64,000 bases of DNA, taken from positions 992,001 to 1,056,000 of the forward strand of contig DLHG01000013.1 in the NCBI GenBank assembly GCA_002483105.1, written 5' to 3'. The DNA comes from Bacteroidetes bacterium UBA7674. GTDB lineage: Bacteria; Bacteroidota; Bacteroidia; Chitinophagales; Chitinophagaceae. The notes beneath the pieces are model-generated. The model was not told the DNA's origin and did not search any database. It saw nothing but the letters and a program-made list of their open reading frames with translations. Every line of letters begins with the position of its first letter. Position 1 is the stretch's first letter. Below, in pieces: positions 17,300 to 25,428 of the stretch. Position numbers and translations under genes: made by a program.

Positions 17300-18370
17300 T
17301 TACACCTTCAGCATCCAGTCATGCGTATCAGCCACTAGTCCGTAGCGGATATCACTCAGCCCTTTCTTCAATTCATTCATGATCTTCCATTCTGTCATCG
17401 GCGGAAGTTCCATCAGCATATCGTGGTAAGTAAGTTTTGCTATAGGTGCGATAGATGCCGCAGTGCCCGTACCGAACGCTTCTTTCAGTTGTCCGGCTTT
17501 ATATGCTTCAGCTATTTCATCAATGCTTATCTGGCGCTCTTCTACAGTTACACCTTTTTCGCGTAGTAATGCAATCACACTGTCGCGTGTCACACCTTCC
17601 AGTATAGTGTCACCTTTCAGGTCTGGGGTAATGGCTTTATCACCTATCACCACAAAGAAGTTCATGGTTCCTATCTCTTGCACATACTTATGTTCAAAAC
17701 CATCTGTCCACAGTATCTGGTCGTAGCCCATCTTCCTGATCTGCATGGTAGGATACATACTCATACCATAGTTACCCGCTGCTTTAGTAAATCCGATACC
17801 ACCCGGGAAGGCACGCACATATTGATCCTGTACGAATATCGAAACGGGATTAGCATAGTATGGCCCTGCAGGGCTGGTAATGATAATGAACAGGAATTTC
17901 TCCGCAGGCTTCACACCCACAAACTCATCCACCGCTATCATGAACGGGCGGATGTACAAAGAGCTATCAGGAGCCGTAGGTATCCAGTCACGGTCTATGT
18001 CTATCAGTTGACGGAGGCCATCTATGAACAGTTCTTCCGGCACATCAGGCATCGCCATACGATGAGCCGAACGGTTCATACGCTTCATATTGTCGTATGG
18101 GCGGAAGATCATCGGGTTGCCTTCAGGGTCTTTATATGCCTTTACTCCTTCAAATATGGCCTGGCCATAGTGCATAAAGGTAGTAGCAGGGCTAAGGCTC
18201 AGATTCTCAAATGGTTTTATTTCCGCTGACTTCCAGGCGCCATCTTCATATTCAGCTACCAGCATATGGTCAGAATACAACTTCCCGAACTGTATATTAC
18301 TCTGGTCTAACTCTGCTATTCTGCTTTTGGCAACTTTGGTCACCTTTATATCTAATGTGGAAACACTCAT
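17300..18370 (-). CDS. ilvE: Branched-chain amino acid aminotransferase
   Basis: A 356-residue fold-type IV PLP enzyme that transfers the amino group between glutamate and Leu, Ile or Val. The PLP lysine lies in GFTKAAGNYG near residue 200, and the phosphate-binding part includes GTGTAASIAPI near 303. Length fits the eukaryote-like BCAT group common in Bacteroidota. The frame continues 22 codons upstream, but the soluble start MSVSTLDIKVTK fits the family better, so ATG 18370 is used. It is divergent from the gene before recQ. Confidence 0.95.
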   Translation of the reverse strand: MSVSTLDIKVTKVAKSRIAELDQSNIQFGKLYSDHMLVAEYEDGAWKSAEIKPFENLSLSPATTFMHYGQAIFEGVKAYKDPEGNPMIFRPYDNMKRMNRSAHRMAMPDVPEELFIDGLRQLIDIDRDWIPTAPDSSLYIRPFMIAVDEFVGVKPAEKFLFIIITSPAGPYYANPVSIFVQDQYVRAFPGGIGFTKAAGNYGMSMYPTMQIRKMGYDQILWTDGFEHKYVQEIGTMNFFVVIGDKAITPDLKGDTILEGVTRDSVIALLREKGVTVEERQISIDEIAEAYKAGQLKEAFGTGTAASIAPIAKLTYHDMLMELPPMTEWKIMNELKKGLSDIRYGLVADTHDWMLKV

Positions 18371-18468
18371 AAATAAAAAGAAATCTGTTAACGGATAGAA
18401 AAGATATATTTTCGCAAAGAAACGAAAAATTCCCATAACGGGTCTTCAAGGGCATTGACAAGCAGGCT

Positions 18469-18939
18469 ATGGCAGATAATTTGAATATCATTAAATCTAA
18501 AATTGTTAGCAATAACTGGGATGTTTTCTGGGAACAGAACACACAAATAGAAGAGCTTGAGAAAAAGACAGTTGTGCTAAGCCTTACGTTTCAACCCGGC
18601 AGTGCAGAGGAAGCACAACTCCTGAAAATGCTACAGGCTTGCGCACTCACAGCCGCTGATTACCACATCATACATTTAGCACCTGAACAACAAATAGCCT
18701 GGCACCAGGTAAGGGATAAAGCAAAACCGGAGTTTGTGATCATTTTGGGTATTATGCCGCAACAGTTAGGTATCAGTGCCATGTTCCGGTTAAATGAGCC
18801 CAACAGGTTCAACGACTGCGTGTTCATCCCTACTCTTTCTTTACCTGAATTAGAACAACAACCCGAGGCCAAAAAGCAACTCTGGCTCAGCGGACTGAAA
18901 CCCGTTTTTGTTGACAAGCAATTTGAAAAGCAGAGATAA
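18469..18939 (+). CDS. Unknown 156-residue protein, DNA polymerase III psi-like pattern
   Basis: No family is certain. The layout is a beta strand (KKTVVLSLTF), helix and turn (LLKMLQACALTAADYHIIHL then APEQQIAW), a second strand (EFVIILGIMPQQLG), and near the end LPELEQQPEAKKQLWLSGL. This order and the spacing of L-x-P-E, N/Q-P-x-A and the LW motif recall the HolD (psi) subunit of the E. coli clamp loader. The gene ends 2 bases before recQ, so the product may act in DNA metabolism. The likeness is from memory and needs a profile search. Confidence 0.6.
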   Translation: MADNLNIIKSKIVSNNWDVFWEQNTQIEELEKKTVVLSLTFQPGSAEEAQLLKMLQACALTAADYHIIHLAPEQQIAWHQVRDKAKPEFVIILGIMPQQLGISAMFRLNEPNRFNDCVFIPTLSLPELEQQPEAKKQLWLSGLKPVFVDKQFEKQR

Positions 18940-18941
18940 CC

Positions 18942-20840
18942 TTGCCCTCCCCTCAGCAAATATTAAAGCGATATTGGGGCTACGATGCTTTTCGTCCACT
19001 ACAGGAAGATATCATTAATAGTGTACTGGAAGGAAAAGACACTTTGGCCTTACTCCCAACAGGTGGCGGTAAGTCGCTGTGCTACCAGGTACCGGCATTG
19101 GTAATGAATGGGCTATGCCTCGTCATCTCCCCGCTCATTGCCTTAATGAAGGACCAGGTTGCACGGCTTAAGGAACAAGATGTTCCCGCTGCCTGTATCT
19201 ATGCAGGTATGCACTATATGGAAGTGAAGCGTGTACTGAGCAGTGCGGTACATGGTGGGTACAAACTATTATACATTTCACCGGAGCGTCTTCAAACTGA
19301 TATGTTCCGCGACTACCTCCCTGAACTGGAGGTCAAACTGGTAGCAATAGATGAAGCACACTGCATCTCTCAATGGGGCCACGATTTCCGTCCGGACTAT
19401 ATGCGTATAGCAGAAGTAAGAGAGGAATTCCCAAAAGTTCCATTACTGGCCTTAACGGCATCGGCTACTGAAGAAGTTAAAAAAGACATCATCACCCAAC
19501 TTCAATTCAAACAGCCCAATATTTTCGCACAAAGCTTTGAGCGGAAGAACATCTTTTACGAAGTAGTCTACAGCGAGAACAAAGCCGCCGATACCCTCCA
19601 TGAAATAAACCCCGACAATACCACACTCATATACTGCCGCAGCCGCAGGCAAACCGAACAAGCCGCAAAGCAACTGAGCAAGGAAGGCATCAACGCCATA
19701 TCCTACCACGCAGGAATGCCAAAGGACAGACGCGAAGAAGCCCAACAGGCATGGATGAACAACGAATACCGCATCATGAGTGCCACTACAGCATTCGGCA
19801 TGGGTATAGACAAACCCGACGTACGCCTCGTCATTCACTACGATGCACCCGAACACCCTGAAGCATATTATCAGGAGGCAGGACGCGCAGGAAGAGATGG
19901 TAAACCATCAAAAGCAGTATTGCTCTACAACAGCTCCGACATCCGCAGGCTGGAAACAAGCATAGACATGCAGTATCCGCCCGAAGCATATTTAAGACAG
20001 GTCTACCAGGCAGTGGTAGAATACCTTCAAATACCAATAGGCAATCAACCTGACAGCTATTTCTCCTTTGAGCTAGTGGACTTCTGCCGCAAATTCAAAC
20101 TGGAAACACTACCCGCTTCTTACGCGCTGAAGTTATTGGCACAGGAAGGCTTATGGACGATATCGGAAGCCGTATTCAAGCCGGCGACCATTCATTTTAC
20201 AACCGACAGGCACGCCTTGGATAATATCGCTGACAATTACCCGAACCTCGGCATAGTAGCCACTACCCTCCTGCGCCAGTACAATACGATATTCAACTTC
20301 TCCACAGTTGTCAGGCTGAACAATGTTGCCTGGCATCTCAAGATCACCATAGAGGAATTGGAACGCGCGATCAAGCGCCTCCGGGACATGGACGTGCTCG
20401 AATACAACAAACCATTAGAGGGTCCTCAACTATTCTTCCATCACCTCAGGGTAGATAGCAGGCACTTACTGATCAACACCCAACGTATCCGCCTGCTGCG
20501 CGAAAAACACATTGCCCGTACTGAGGCTATGATCGCATTCCTGCAAAACGACACTAAATGTAGGGAACGAATGCTCCTCACCTACTTCGGAGAACAACCC
20601 GAAAAGGACTGCGGCCATTGTGATATTTGCAGCAGAAAAGTGAAAACCTTACCCGACAATAAAGCCCTCCAAAAAGAGTTATATAACATCATTAAAGAAA
20701 ATAAGCAGATAAACATTACCGACCTTCAACGGCAATACAGTAGTAATATATCAAACAATATTGCTACACTTGTAAGGGAAATGGTAGATAATGGACTCCT
20801 GCTCTGGCAACAGAATGGTATACTAAGTGTAAATGAATAA
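18942..20840 (+). CDS. recQ: ATP-dependent DNA helicase RecQ
   Basis: A 632-residue 3'-5' helicase. Motif 0 FRPLQEDII is at about 17-25, Walker A TGGGKS near 39-44, DEAH near 137-140 followed by the aromatic loop CISQWGHDFRPDY, and helicase motif VI QEAGRAGRDGKP. The RecQ-C zinc site is Cys 539 with CGHCDIC near 556-562. A C-terminal winged-helix-like tail replaces a clear HRDC domain. The start is TTG 18942, directly after the preceding gene, because motif 0 needs it. Confidence 0.95.
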   Translation: MPSPQQILKRYWGYDAFRPLQEDIINSVLEGKDTLALLPTGGGKSLCYQVPALVMNGLCLVISPLIALMKDQVARLKEQDVPAACIYAGMHYMEVKRVLSSAVHGGYKLLYISPERLQTDMFRDYLPELEVKLVAIDEAHCISQWGHDFRPDYMRIAEVREEFPKVPLLALTASATEEVKKDIITQLQFKQPNIFAQSFERKNIFYEVVYSENKAADTLHEINPDNTTLIYCRSRRQTEQAAKQLSKEGINAISYHAGMPKDRREEAQQAWMNNEYRIMSATTAFGMGIDKPDVRLVIHYDAPEHPEAYYQEAGRAGRDGKPSKAVLLYNSSDIRRLETSIDMQYPPEAYLRQVYQAVVEYLQIPIGNQPDSYFSFELVDFCRKFKLETLPASYALKLLAQEGLWTISEAVFKPATIHFTTDRHALDNIADNYPNLGIVATTLLRQYNTIFNFSTVVRLNNVAWHLKITIEELERAIKRLRDMDVLEYNKPLEGPQLFFHHLRVDSRHLLINTQRIRLLREKHIARTEAMIAFLQNDTKCRERMLLTYFGEQPEKDCGHCDICSRKVKTLPDNKALQKELYNIIKENKQINITDLQRQYSSNISNNIATLVREMVDNGLLLWQQNGILSVNE

Positions 20841-20851
20841 ATTTTTGACTT

Positions 20852-21877
20852 TTGAATTCTAACAAGATAACATTCGCGATAGTAGGTTTTGGTAACATTG
20901 GCCGCCGTCATGCAGAGCACATCATGGCGAATCCCAATGCCACGCTCATTGCCATCTGTGATATCGATCCTGCTGCAAAATTGAAGGTACCGGCGGGTGT
21001 TGAATTCTACGATACCATCGAAGAAATGCTGGCGGGTGAAGAAGCTGATGTGCTCTGCGTTTGTACACCCAACTACTTACACGAACCTCACACCATCGCC
21101 GGACTCGAATCAGGTTTCCATACTGTGGTAGAAAAACCAATGGCACTCAGCGTAGCCGAGTGCGACAATATGATCGCCGCCATGCAACGCACAGGCAAAC
21201 TGATATTCGCCGTGAAGCAAAACAGGTACAATCCGCCGGTACAAGCCGTAAAGCAACTGGTAGAAGAAGGCAAACTGGGCAAGATATTCATGATACAGGT
21301 GAATTGTTTCTGGAATCGCGGCGATGCCTACTATGCGGAAGGCAACTGGCGAGGAAGCAAAGAAAAAGACGGCGGTTGCCTCTTTACGCAATTCAGCCAC
21401 TTTGTAGATATATTATACTACCTCAATGGCAGCATCATAGATGTTGAGGGCTGGGTACACAACTACGCACACACGCACAACACAGAGTTTGAAGATGCCG
21501 GTAGCTTCGTAATGAAGGGTGAGAATGATGCGATCATCAATTTCAACTTCACCACCTGCTCTTTCGAGCGCAATATGGAGGGCTCCATCACCATCTTCGC
21601 CGAGAACGGCACACTCAAAATTGGCGGACAATACCTCAACACCATAGAATATCAGCAAATAAAGGGTACCACCCTGCCTGATATCAACATCACGGCCAAA
21701 GCCAATGATTACGGTCTCTACCAGGGCTCTATGAGTAACCACGACAAAATGATACAGAACGTAATAGATGTTCTACAGCACGACCGGGCTATTATGGCCA
21801 GCGCCGCAGAGGGACGTGAAGTGGTCAATATCATCGAGCTGATGTATGCCAATGCTACCAACATTAGTGCGATATAG
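20852..21877 (+). CDS. Gfo/Idh/MocA-family NAD(P)-dependent oxidoreductase
   Basis: A 341-residue enzyme with an N-terminal Rossmann fold (IVGFGNIGRRH at about 9-19) and the family motif EKPMALS near 90. Further blocks are QNRYNPPVQ, FWNRGDAYY and WRGSKEKDGG. These resemble UDP-GlcNAcA 3-dehydrogenases of the WbpB/WlbA type, but the sugar substrate is not certain. The start is TTG 20852, 11 bases after recQ, because the Rossmann strand begins right there. A terminator follows. Confidence 0.88.
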   Translation: MNSNKITFAIVGFGNIGRRHAEHIMANPNATLIAICDIDPAAKLKVPAGVEFYDTIEEMLAGEEADVLCVCTPNYLHEPHTIAGLESGFHTVVEKPMALSVAECDNMIAAMQRTGKLIFAVKQNRYNPPVQAVKQLVEEGKLGKIFMIQVNCFWNRGDAYYAEGNWRGSKEKDGGCLFTQFSHFVDILYYLNGSIIDVEGWVHNYAHTHNTEFEDAGSFVMKGENDAIINFNFTTCSFERNMEGSITIFAENGTLKIGGQYLNTIEYQQIKGTTLPDINITAKANDYGLYQGSMSNHDKMIQNVIDVLQHDRAIMASAAEGREVVNIIELMYANATNISAI

Positions 21878-21894
21878 CAAAATATAGTTATTGG

Positions 21895-21925
21895 AACGTC
21901 CTCCGGCTGGGAGGACGTTTTTATT
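21895..21925 (+). terminator. Terminator after the oxidoreductase gene
   Basis: Stem AACGTCCTCC/GGAGGACGTT followed by TTTTATTTT, 18 bases after the stop codon. Confidence 0.85.
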
Positions 21926-21952
21926 TTCAGGCGTCATTAGCAACGCAAAGAT

Positions 21953-21960
21953 TACCTTTG
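21953..21960 (+). promoter_or_regulatory. -7 box TACCTTTG of the S1-domain gene
   Basis: Perfect TAnnTTTG match 17 bases before ATG 21978, just after the preceding terminator. Confidence 0.5.
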
Positions 21961-21977
21961 CAGACAAATAATCAATA

Positions 21978-22811
21978 ATGTTACAGGCGGGTACTTATTA
22001 TACATTGAAGGTGGTGAAACAAGTGGACTTTGGCGTTTACCTGGATGGTGACGGTGACGAGATTCTCCTGCCTAAGCGTTTTGTGCCCGAAGGTTTACAA
22101 ATAGATGATGAGATAGAAGTATTCATTTATCATGACTCCGACAACAGGTTGATCGCCACTACCATGAAGCCACTGGGAGTAGTTGGAGACATAGTAAAAT
22201 TGGAAGTAGTAACGATCACCGATCACGGCGCTTTCCTGAAATGGGGCATCATGAAAGACATTTTTCTGCCGCTTTCACAACAACGCTCCGCAATATATGT
22301 GGGTGACTCTTACCTCGTATATATCTATATAGACGAATTGACGGGCAGGGTAACTGCTACTGAAAAATTCTCCCACAAGCTGAACAACGACGAAATACTG
22401 GTAGCAGAAAACGATACAGTTGACCTGTTGATATATCGCCAGACCGATCTAGGTTTTGAAGTGATCATCAATAATAAGAACATAGGATTGCTTTTCTACA
22501 ATGAGGTCTTTAAAGAATTGAGAGAGGGCGACCGCGTAAAAGGCTATATAAAAGCGATCAGGGAAGATGGTAAAATTGATGTAGGCATTGGCCAGAAAGG
22601 CTACCAACGCATAGCAGGAGAAGAGGGGAAAATACTCGACCTGCTGCATGACAACAATGGCTACCTACCCTACCACGACAAGTCAGCACCTGAAGAAATC
22701 TACGACTTCTTCGGCATGAGCAAGAAAGCTTTTAAAATGGCTGTGGGATCACTATACAAACAGAAGCGCATAGAGCTAACAAAGACAGGCATCAAACTAT
22801 TAGATCAATAA
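21978..22811 (+). CDS. CvfB-like S1 RNA-binding protein
   Basis: A 277-residue protein with S1-like modules at about 1-60, 65-125 (VKLEVVTITDHGAFLKWG) and 140-205 (GDRVKGYIKAIREDGKIDV), then a C-terminal winged helix (EEIYDFFGMSKKAFKMAVGSL). This matches CvfB/YitL, an RNA-binding regulator of virulence genes in Staphylococcus; here its target RNAs are unknown. It is monocistronic, with its own -7 box and terminator. Confidence 0.88.
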   Translation: MLQAGTYYTLKVVKQVDFGVYLDGDGDEILLPKRFVPEGLQIDDEIEVFIYHDSDNRLIATTMKPLGVVGDIVKLEVVTITDHGAFLKWGIMKDIFLPLSQQRSAIYVGDSYLVYIYIDELTGRVTATEKFSHKLNNDEILVAENDTVDLLIYRQTDLGFEVIINNKNIGLLFYNEVFKELREGDRVKGYIKAIREDGKIDVGIGQKGYQRIAGEEGKILDLLHDNNGYLPYHDKSAPEEIYDFFGMSKKAFKMAVGSLYKQKRIELTKTGIKLLDQ

Positions 22812-22830
22812 CAAGACATAACATAAACAC

Positions 22831-22860
22831 AAAGGGCTGACCACATGGTCAGCCCTTTGT
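22831..22860. terminator. Terminator between the CvfB-like gene and the convergent DUF4397 gene
   Basis: Stem AAAGGGCTGACCA with TGGTCAGCCCTTT. It lies between convergent genes and could serve both. Confidence 0.8.
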
Positions 22861-22880
22861 TATGAGTATTGTTTTACAAA

Positions 22881-23570
22881 CTAGTTATTGTTGATAAGCG
22901 TCAGCTTAGGTGTTGCATCACCGGTACCACCACTTTTACCTGTCAGTACTATAGTATATATCTTACCTGCTGTAAACTGCTGGGCATTGATCGTTTGGTA
23001 ATAACCCGGATTAGCAGGATCTTGAACCAATACATTTTGTGCACCTGAATTTATCTCGCGGAACGGCGTAAAAGCTTTGTAAGCAATATTGGAATCCAGC
23101 TTAGGTCCCCCAATAAAGAAGCTCATATTCAGATTGTCAACAGACAAGTTCACAAACCTTACTTTAGCTTTACCCGATGGAGGTACTGTAAGGTCATCAT
23201 TTATAATGATCATTGAAATATCGGTCGGAAGTTCGCCACCTACGAATGCTGAGTAAGAAGAAGACGCCGTTAGATCCATCGTCATTTCTTTGAAAATAGA
23301 CCCGGTATTAGGGTACACGAACGATACTTTTGTTCCGGCACCATAGGTAGTCTTCAGATAACCCGTTGACGTAAGGAAATTAAGGCTTTGCGCATCTGTT
23401 ACAGCAACATCGTTCACCTTTACACCTAAAGTCCCTGAGTTAACAGTCGCATTAGTGAATTTCACCTTTGCCGTTGGTGTTTCAGGCGTTGGTGGTGGTG
23501 TTTCAGGATCTTTCTTGCATGAAGCAACAAATACAGTGGCTGCAAAAAGCAGGTAAGTCATTTTTTTCAT
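22881..23570 (-). CDS. DUF4397 lipoprotein
   Basis: A 229-residue surface or periplasmic lipoprotein: MKKMTYLLFAATVFVASC with the lipid Cys near 18, a Pro/Thr-rich spacer, then DUF4397 repeats (KVKFTNATVNSGTLGVKVN and KVRFVNLSVDNLNMSFFIG) typical of Bacteroidota lipoproteins. The open frame reaches 23639, but the signal peptide places the start at ATG 23570. Function unknown. Confidence 0.82.
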   Translation of the reverse strand: MKKMTYLLFAATVFVASCKKDPETPPPTPETPTAKVKFTNATVNSGTLGVKVNDVAVTDAQSLNFLTSTGYLKTTYGAGTKVSFVYPNTGSIFKEMTMDLTASSSYSAFVGGELPTDISMIIINDDLTVPPSGKAKVRFVNLSVDNLNMSFFIGGPKLDSNIAYKAFTPFREINSGAQNVLVQDPANPGYYQTINAQQFTAGKIYTIVLTGKSGGTGDATPKLTLINNN

Positions 23571-23687
23571 AAGTATACGTTCTAGAAGCAGTAATACTAC
23601 AAAAACCCTGCCACATGACAAAACTCCTAATATTTTCATTTAAAGTATATTCATCTGACTTTGAAACATCAGCAATTCCTCAACATT

Positions 23688-23732
23688 GGCGCAAGTTTGC
23701 AGCCAGGCCGTGTGTAGTGGCGAACTTGTGCC
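23688..23732. repeat. REP-like hairpin, copy 1
   Basis: Arm GGCGCAAGTTTGC faces GCGAACTTGTGCC with a 19-base loop. The two mismatches are potential wobble pairs. The same element occurs at 24646-24691 and, inverted, at 25339-25386 beside the RAYT gene. Confidence 0.75.
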
Positions 23733-23821
23733 TTACCACCAAATACACCTCATCTTATCCACAAAAAACACATCTGCTACATCACTTTCGTAACTTTACA
23801 AAAGCTCTTTGATTATAAAAG

Positions 23822-23899
23822 AACTCCCCTCCTGGCAGGGAGGGGATGTTAGAAAAACAGCGAAGCAGGTTTTTCTAACGGGGGTGGGAGAATCTCGCA
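23822..23899 (+). repeat. Structured dispersed element, copy 1
   Basis: Two hairpins in series: CCCCTCC/GGAGGGG, then GTTAGAAAAAC/GTTTTTCTAAC (11 perfect pairs), followed by GGGGGTGGGAG and a CTCGC end. A second copy with different arms but the same order lies inverted at 30609-30692. No protein is encoded. Confidence 0.65.
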
Positions 23900-24095
23900 C
23901 AGGTCACATCCAAAAGTAAACCCAACCTCCTGAAATGTACTTTTGATTAACCTTTGTGGTAGTATGGTTAACCTTTGTGCACCCACACTGGAAGTTTGAT
24001 TACCCTCAATTAACCTTTATGGAAGCTATATGGTAGTTTGAATTTTTGAAACCCGCCACCAAAGCCTGTTTAACAAAAAAATCAGCTACAAAATT
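23900..24095. other. Intergenic stretch with short direct repeats
   Basis: No gene seen. TTAACCTTTGTGG occurs near 23947, TTAACCTTTGTGC near 23968 and TTAACCTTTATGG near 24010, three imperfect direct repeats before the promoter of the SRPBCC gene. Confidence 0.4.
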
Positions 24096-24103
24096 TACTT
24101 TTG
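24096..24103 (+). promoter_or_regulatory. -7 box TACTTTTG of the SRPBCC gene
   Basis: Perfect TAnnTTTG match 16 bases before ATG 24120. Confidence 0.5.
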
Positions 24104-24119
24104 AATACAACTTCAAAAA

Positions 24120-24578
24120 ATGGAACCGGAATTCTTCAATATTAGCCCCGACTGTGAAATACTAAGCACAAGAATATTCAACGCTCCACAGGAAAAAGTA
24201 TTCCGCGCCTGGACAGATCCTGAAATTTTACAAAAATGGTGGGGACCCGCAGGTTTCACAAATACATTTACTGAGTACGACCTGAGGCCGGGCGGTAAAT
24301 GGATCTTCGTGATGCATGGTCCCGGTGGTAAAGGGAACTATGCGAACGAAGTTGTATTCTATAAAATAGACAAACCCAATATCATAGTATGGGACCGTTT
24401 ATCCGAACCCATCTTCAGGGTCGTTACCACATTTGATGAAACGGCCGATGGAAAGACGAACCTCATTTTCAGGATGCAATTTGAGACCAAAGAGCTATGC
24501 GATAAAGTAAGAAAATTCGCTGTTGATAAGAACGAAGAGAACTTTGATAAGCTGGAAGTGCAGTTGGAAGGTATGTGA
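24120..24578 (+). CDS. SRPBCC / AHSA1-like domain protein
   Basis: A 152-residue START-like protein with the AHSA1 hallmarks RIFNAPQEKVFRAWTDPE at about 18-35, KWWGPAGF and DLRPGGKWIF. This family includes Hsp90 co-chaperone-like and lipid-binding proteins; bacterial members are mostly uncharacterised. It is monocistronic with its own -7 box. REP-like repeats follow. Confidence 0.88.
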   Translation: MEPEFFNISPDCEILSTRIFNAPQEKVFRAWTDPEILQKWWGPAGFTNTFTEYDLRPGGKWIFVMHGPGGKGNYANEVVFYKIDKPNIIVWDRLSEPIFRVVTTFDETADGKTNLIFRMQFETKELCDKVRKFAVDKNEENFDKLEVQLEGM

Positions 24579-24594
24579 ATCCCTTATCACATTG

Positions 24595-24634
24595 TTGGCG
24601 CAAGTTTGCAGCCTAGCCATTGTGCCCCTCATAA
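24595..24634. repeat. Partial REP-like copy
   Basis: Begins like the full element (TTGGCGCAAGTTTGCAG) and rejoins it at TTGTGCCCCTCATAACACA, lacking about 20 bases that include most of the right arm. It lies directly upstream of the full copy at 24646. Confidence 0.65.
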
Positions 24635-24645
24635 CACATACGGTT

Positions 24646-24691
24646 GGCGCAAGTTTGCAGTCTAGCCTTTGTGTGTTGGCGAACTTGTGCC
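24646..24691. repeat. REP-like hairpin, copy 2 (upstream of RAYT)
   Basis: GGCGCAAGTTTGC and GCGAACTTGTGCC arms with a 20-base loop. It lies 70 bases upstream of the transposase start and faces an inverted copy downstream of the gene. Confidence 0.75.
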
Positions 24692-24739
24692 CCTCATAAC
24701 ACAAGATTGTCTTATCCACATTATCATTGTCCACTAGCA

Positions 24740-24760
24740 ATCCTATTTTATTTTTAGGAT
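24740..24760 (+). promoter_or_regulatory. Hairpin abutting the RAYT start codon
   Basis: ATCCTA and TAGGAT separated by an AT-rich 9-base loop, ending at the base before the ATG at 24761. Start-codon occlusion by a stem-loop is known for IS200-type transposases, so this may hold expression low. Confidence 0.45.
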
Positions 24761-25318
24761 ATGAGCCGTAAGTATAAGATCCATAGCCAAGATAAAATAT
24801 ACTTTGTCACTTACACTGTTGTTAACTGGATAGACCTGTTTACACGACGTGAATACAAGGATATTATTTTGAGAAGTTTAGAATATTGTACTGAAAAGAA
24901 AGGACTTCAAATATTTTCATGGTGCATTATGACCAACCATGTTCATCTTATTATTGGAACACAAGGTGACAAAATCGAGAATATCTTACGCGACCATAAA
25001 AAACACACTTCTGAAATACTCATAAAAACCATATTAAATAATCCTATTGAGAGTAGAAAGAAGTGGATATTATCACAATTTCGGGAAGCAGGACAAGCGA
25101 ATAGCAACAATACACACTACCAGTTATGGCAACAGCATAATAAACCTATCGAAATATACAGCCACGACGTCATCTTAAACTATGTAAATTATATTCATAA
25201 TAATCCCGTAAAAACAGGTTTTGTAAACCATCCGCAAGATTGGTTGTATAGTAGTGCAGCAAAAACAACGTTATTAAACTGTTTGACTCCTATTGATGTT
25301 GCAATGTGGGGCGATTAG
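24761..25318 (+). CDS. REP-associated tyrosine transposase (RAYT, IS200-like Y1)
   Basis: A 185-residue HUH-type nuclease. The HUH motif is NHVHLI near 58-63. The catalytic Tyr is in the block YVNYIHNNPVKTGFV near 141-155, the RAYT signature. Length is typical. These proteins cut single-stranded DNA at REP hairpins and are thought to spread them. The gene is flanked by inverted REP-like hairpins at 24646-24691 and 25339-25386, with another at 23688-23732, a classic arrangement. The frame is intact. Confidence 0.9.
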   Translation: MSRKYKIHSQDKIYFVTYTVVNWIDLFTRREYKDIILRSLEYCTEKKGLQIFSWCIMTNHVHLIIGTQGDKIENILRDHKKHTSEILIKTILNNPIESRKKWILSQFREAGQANSNNTHYQLWQQHNKPIEIYSHDVILNYVNYIHNNPVKTGFVNHPQDWLYSSAAKTTLLNCLTPIDVAMWGD

Positions 25319-25338
25319 ATTAGATGCGTATCGTGTTA

Positions 25339-25386
25339 GGCACAAGTTCGCCGACGGCACAAAAAGCTGGGCTGCAAACTTGCGCC
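25339..25386. repeat. REP-like hairpin, copy 3 (inverted, downstream of RAYT)
   Basis: Arms GGCACAAGTTCGC and GCAAACTTGCGCC: the reverse complement of the upstream copies, with a slightly longer loop. It lies 21 bases after the transposase stop codon. Confidence 0.75.
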
Positions 25387-25428
25387 AACATTGGGAATTA
25401 TTGGTGTAGTGAATTATTATGACACGAA

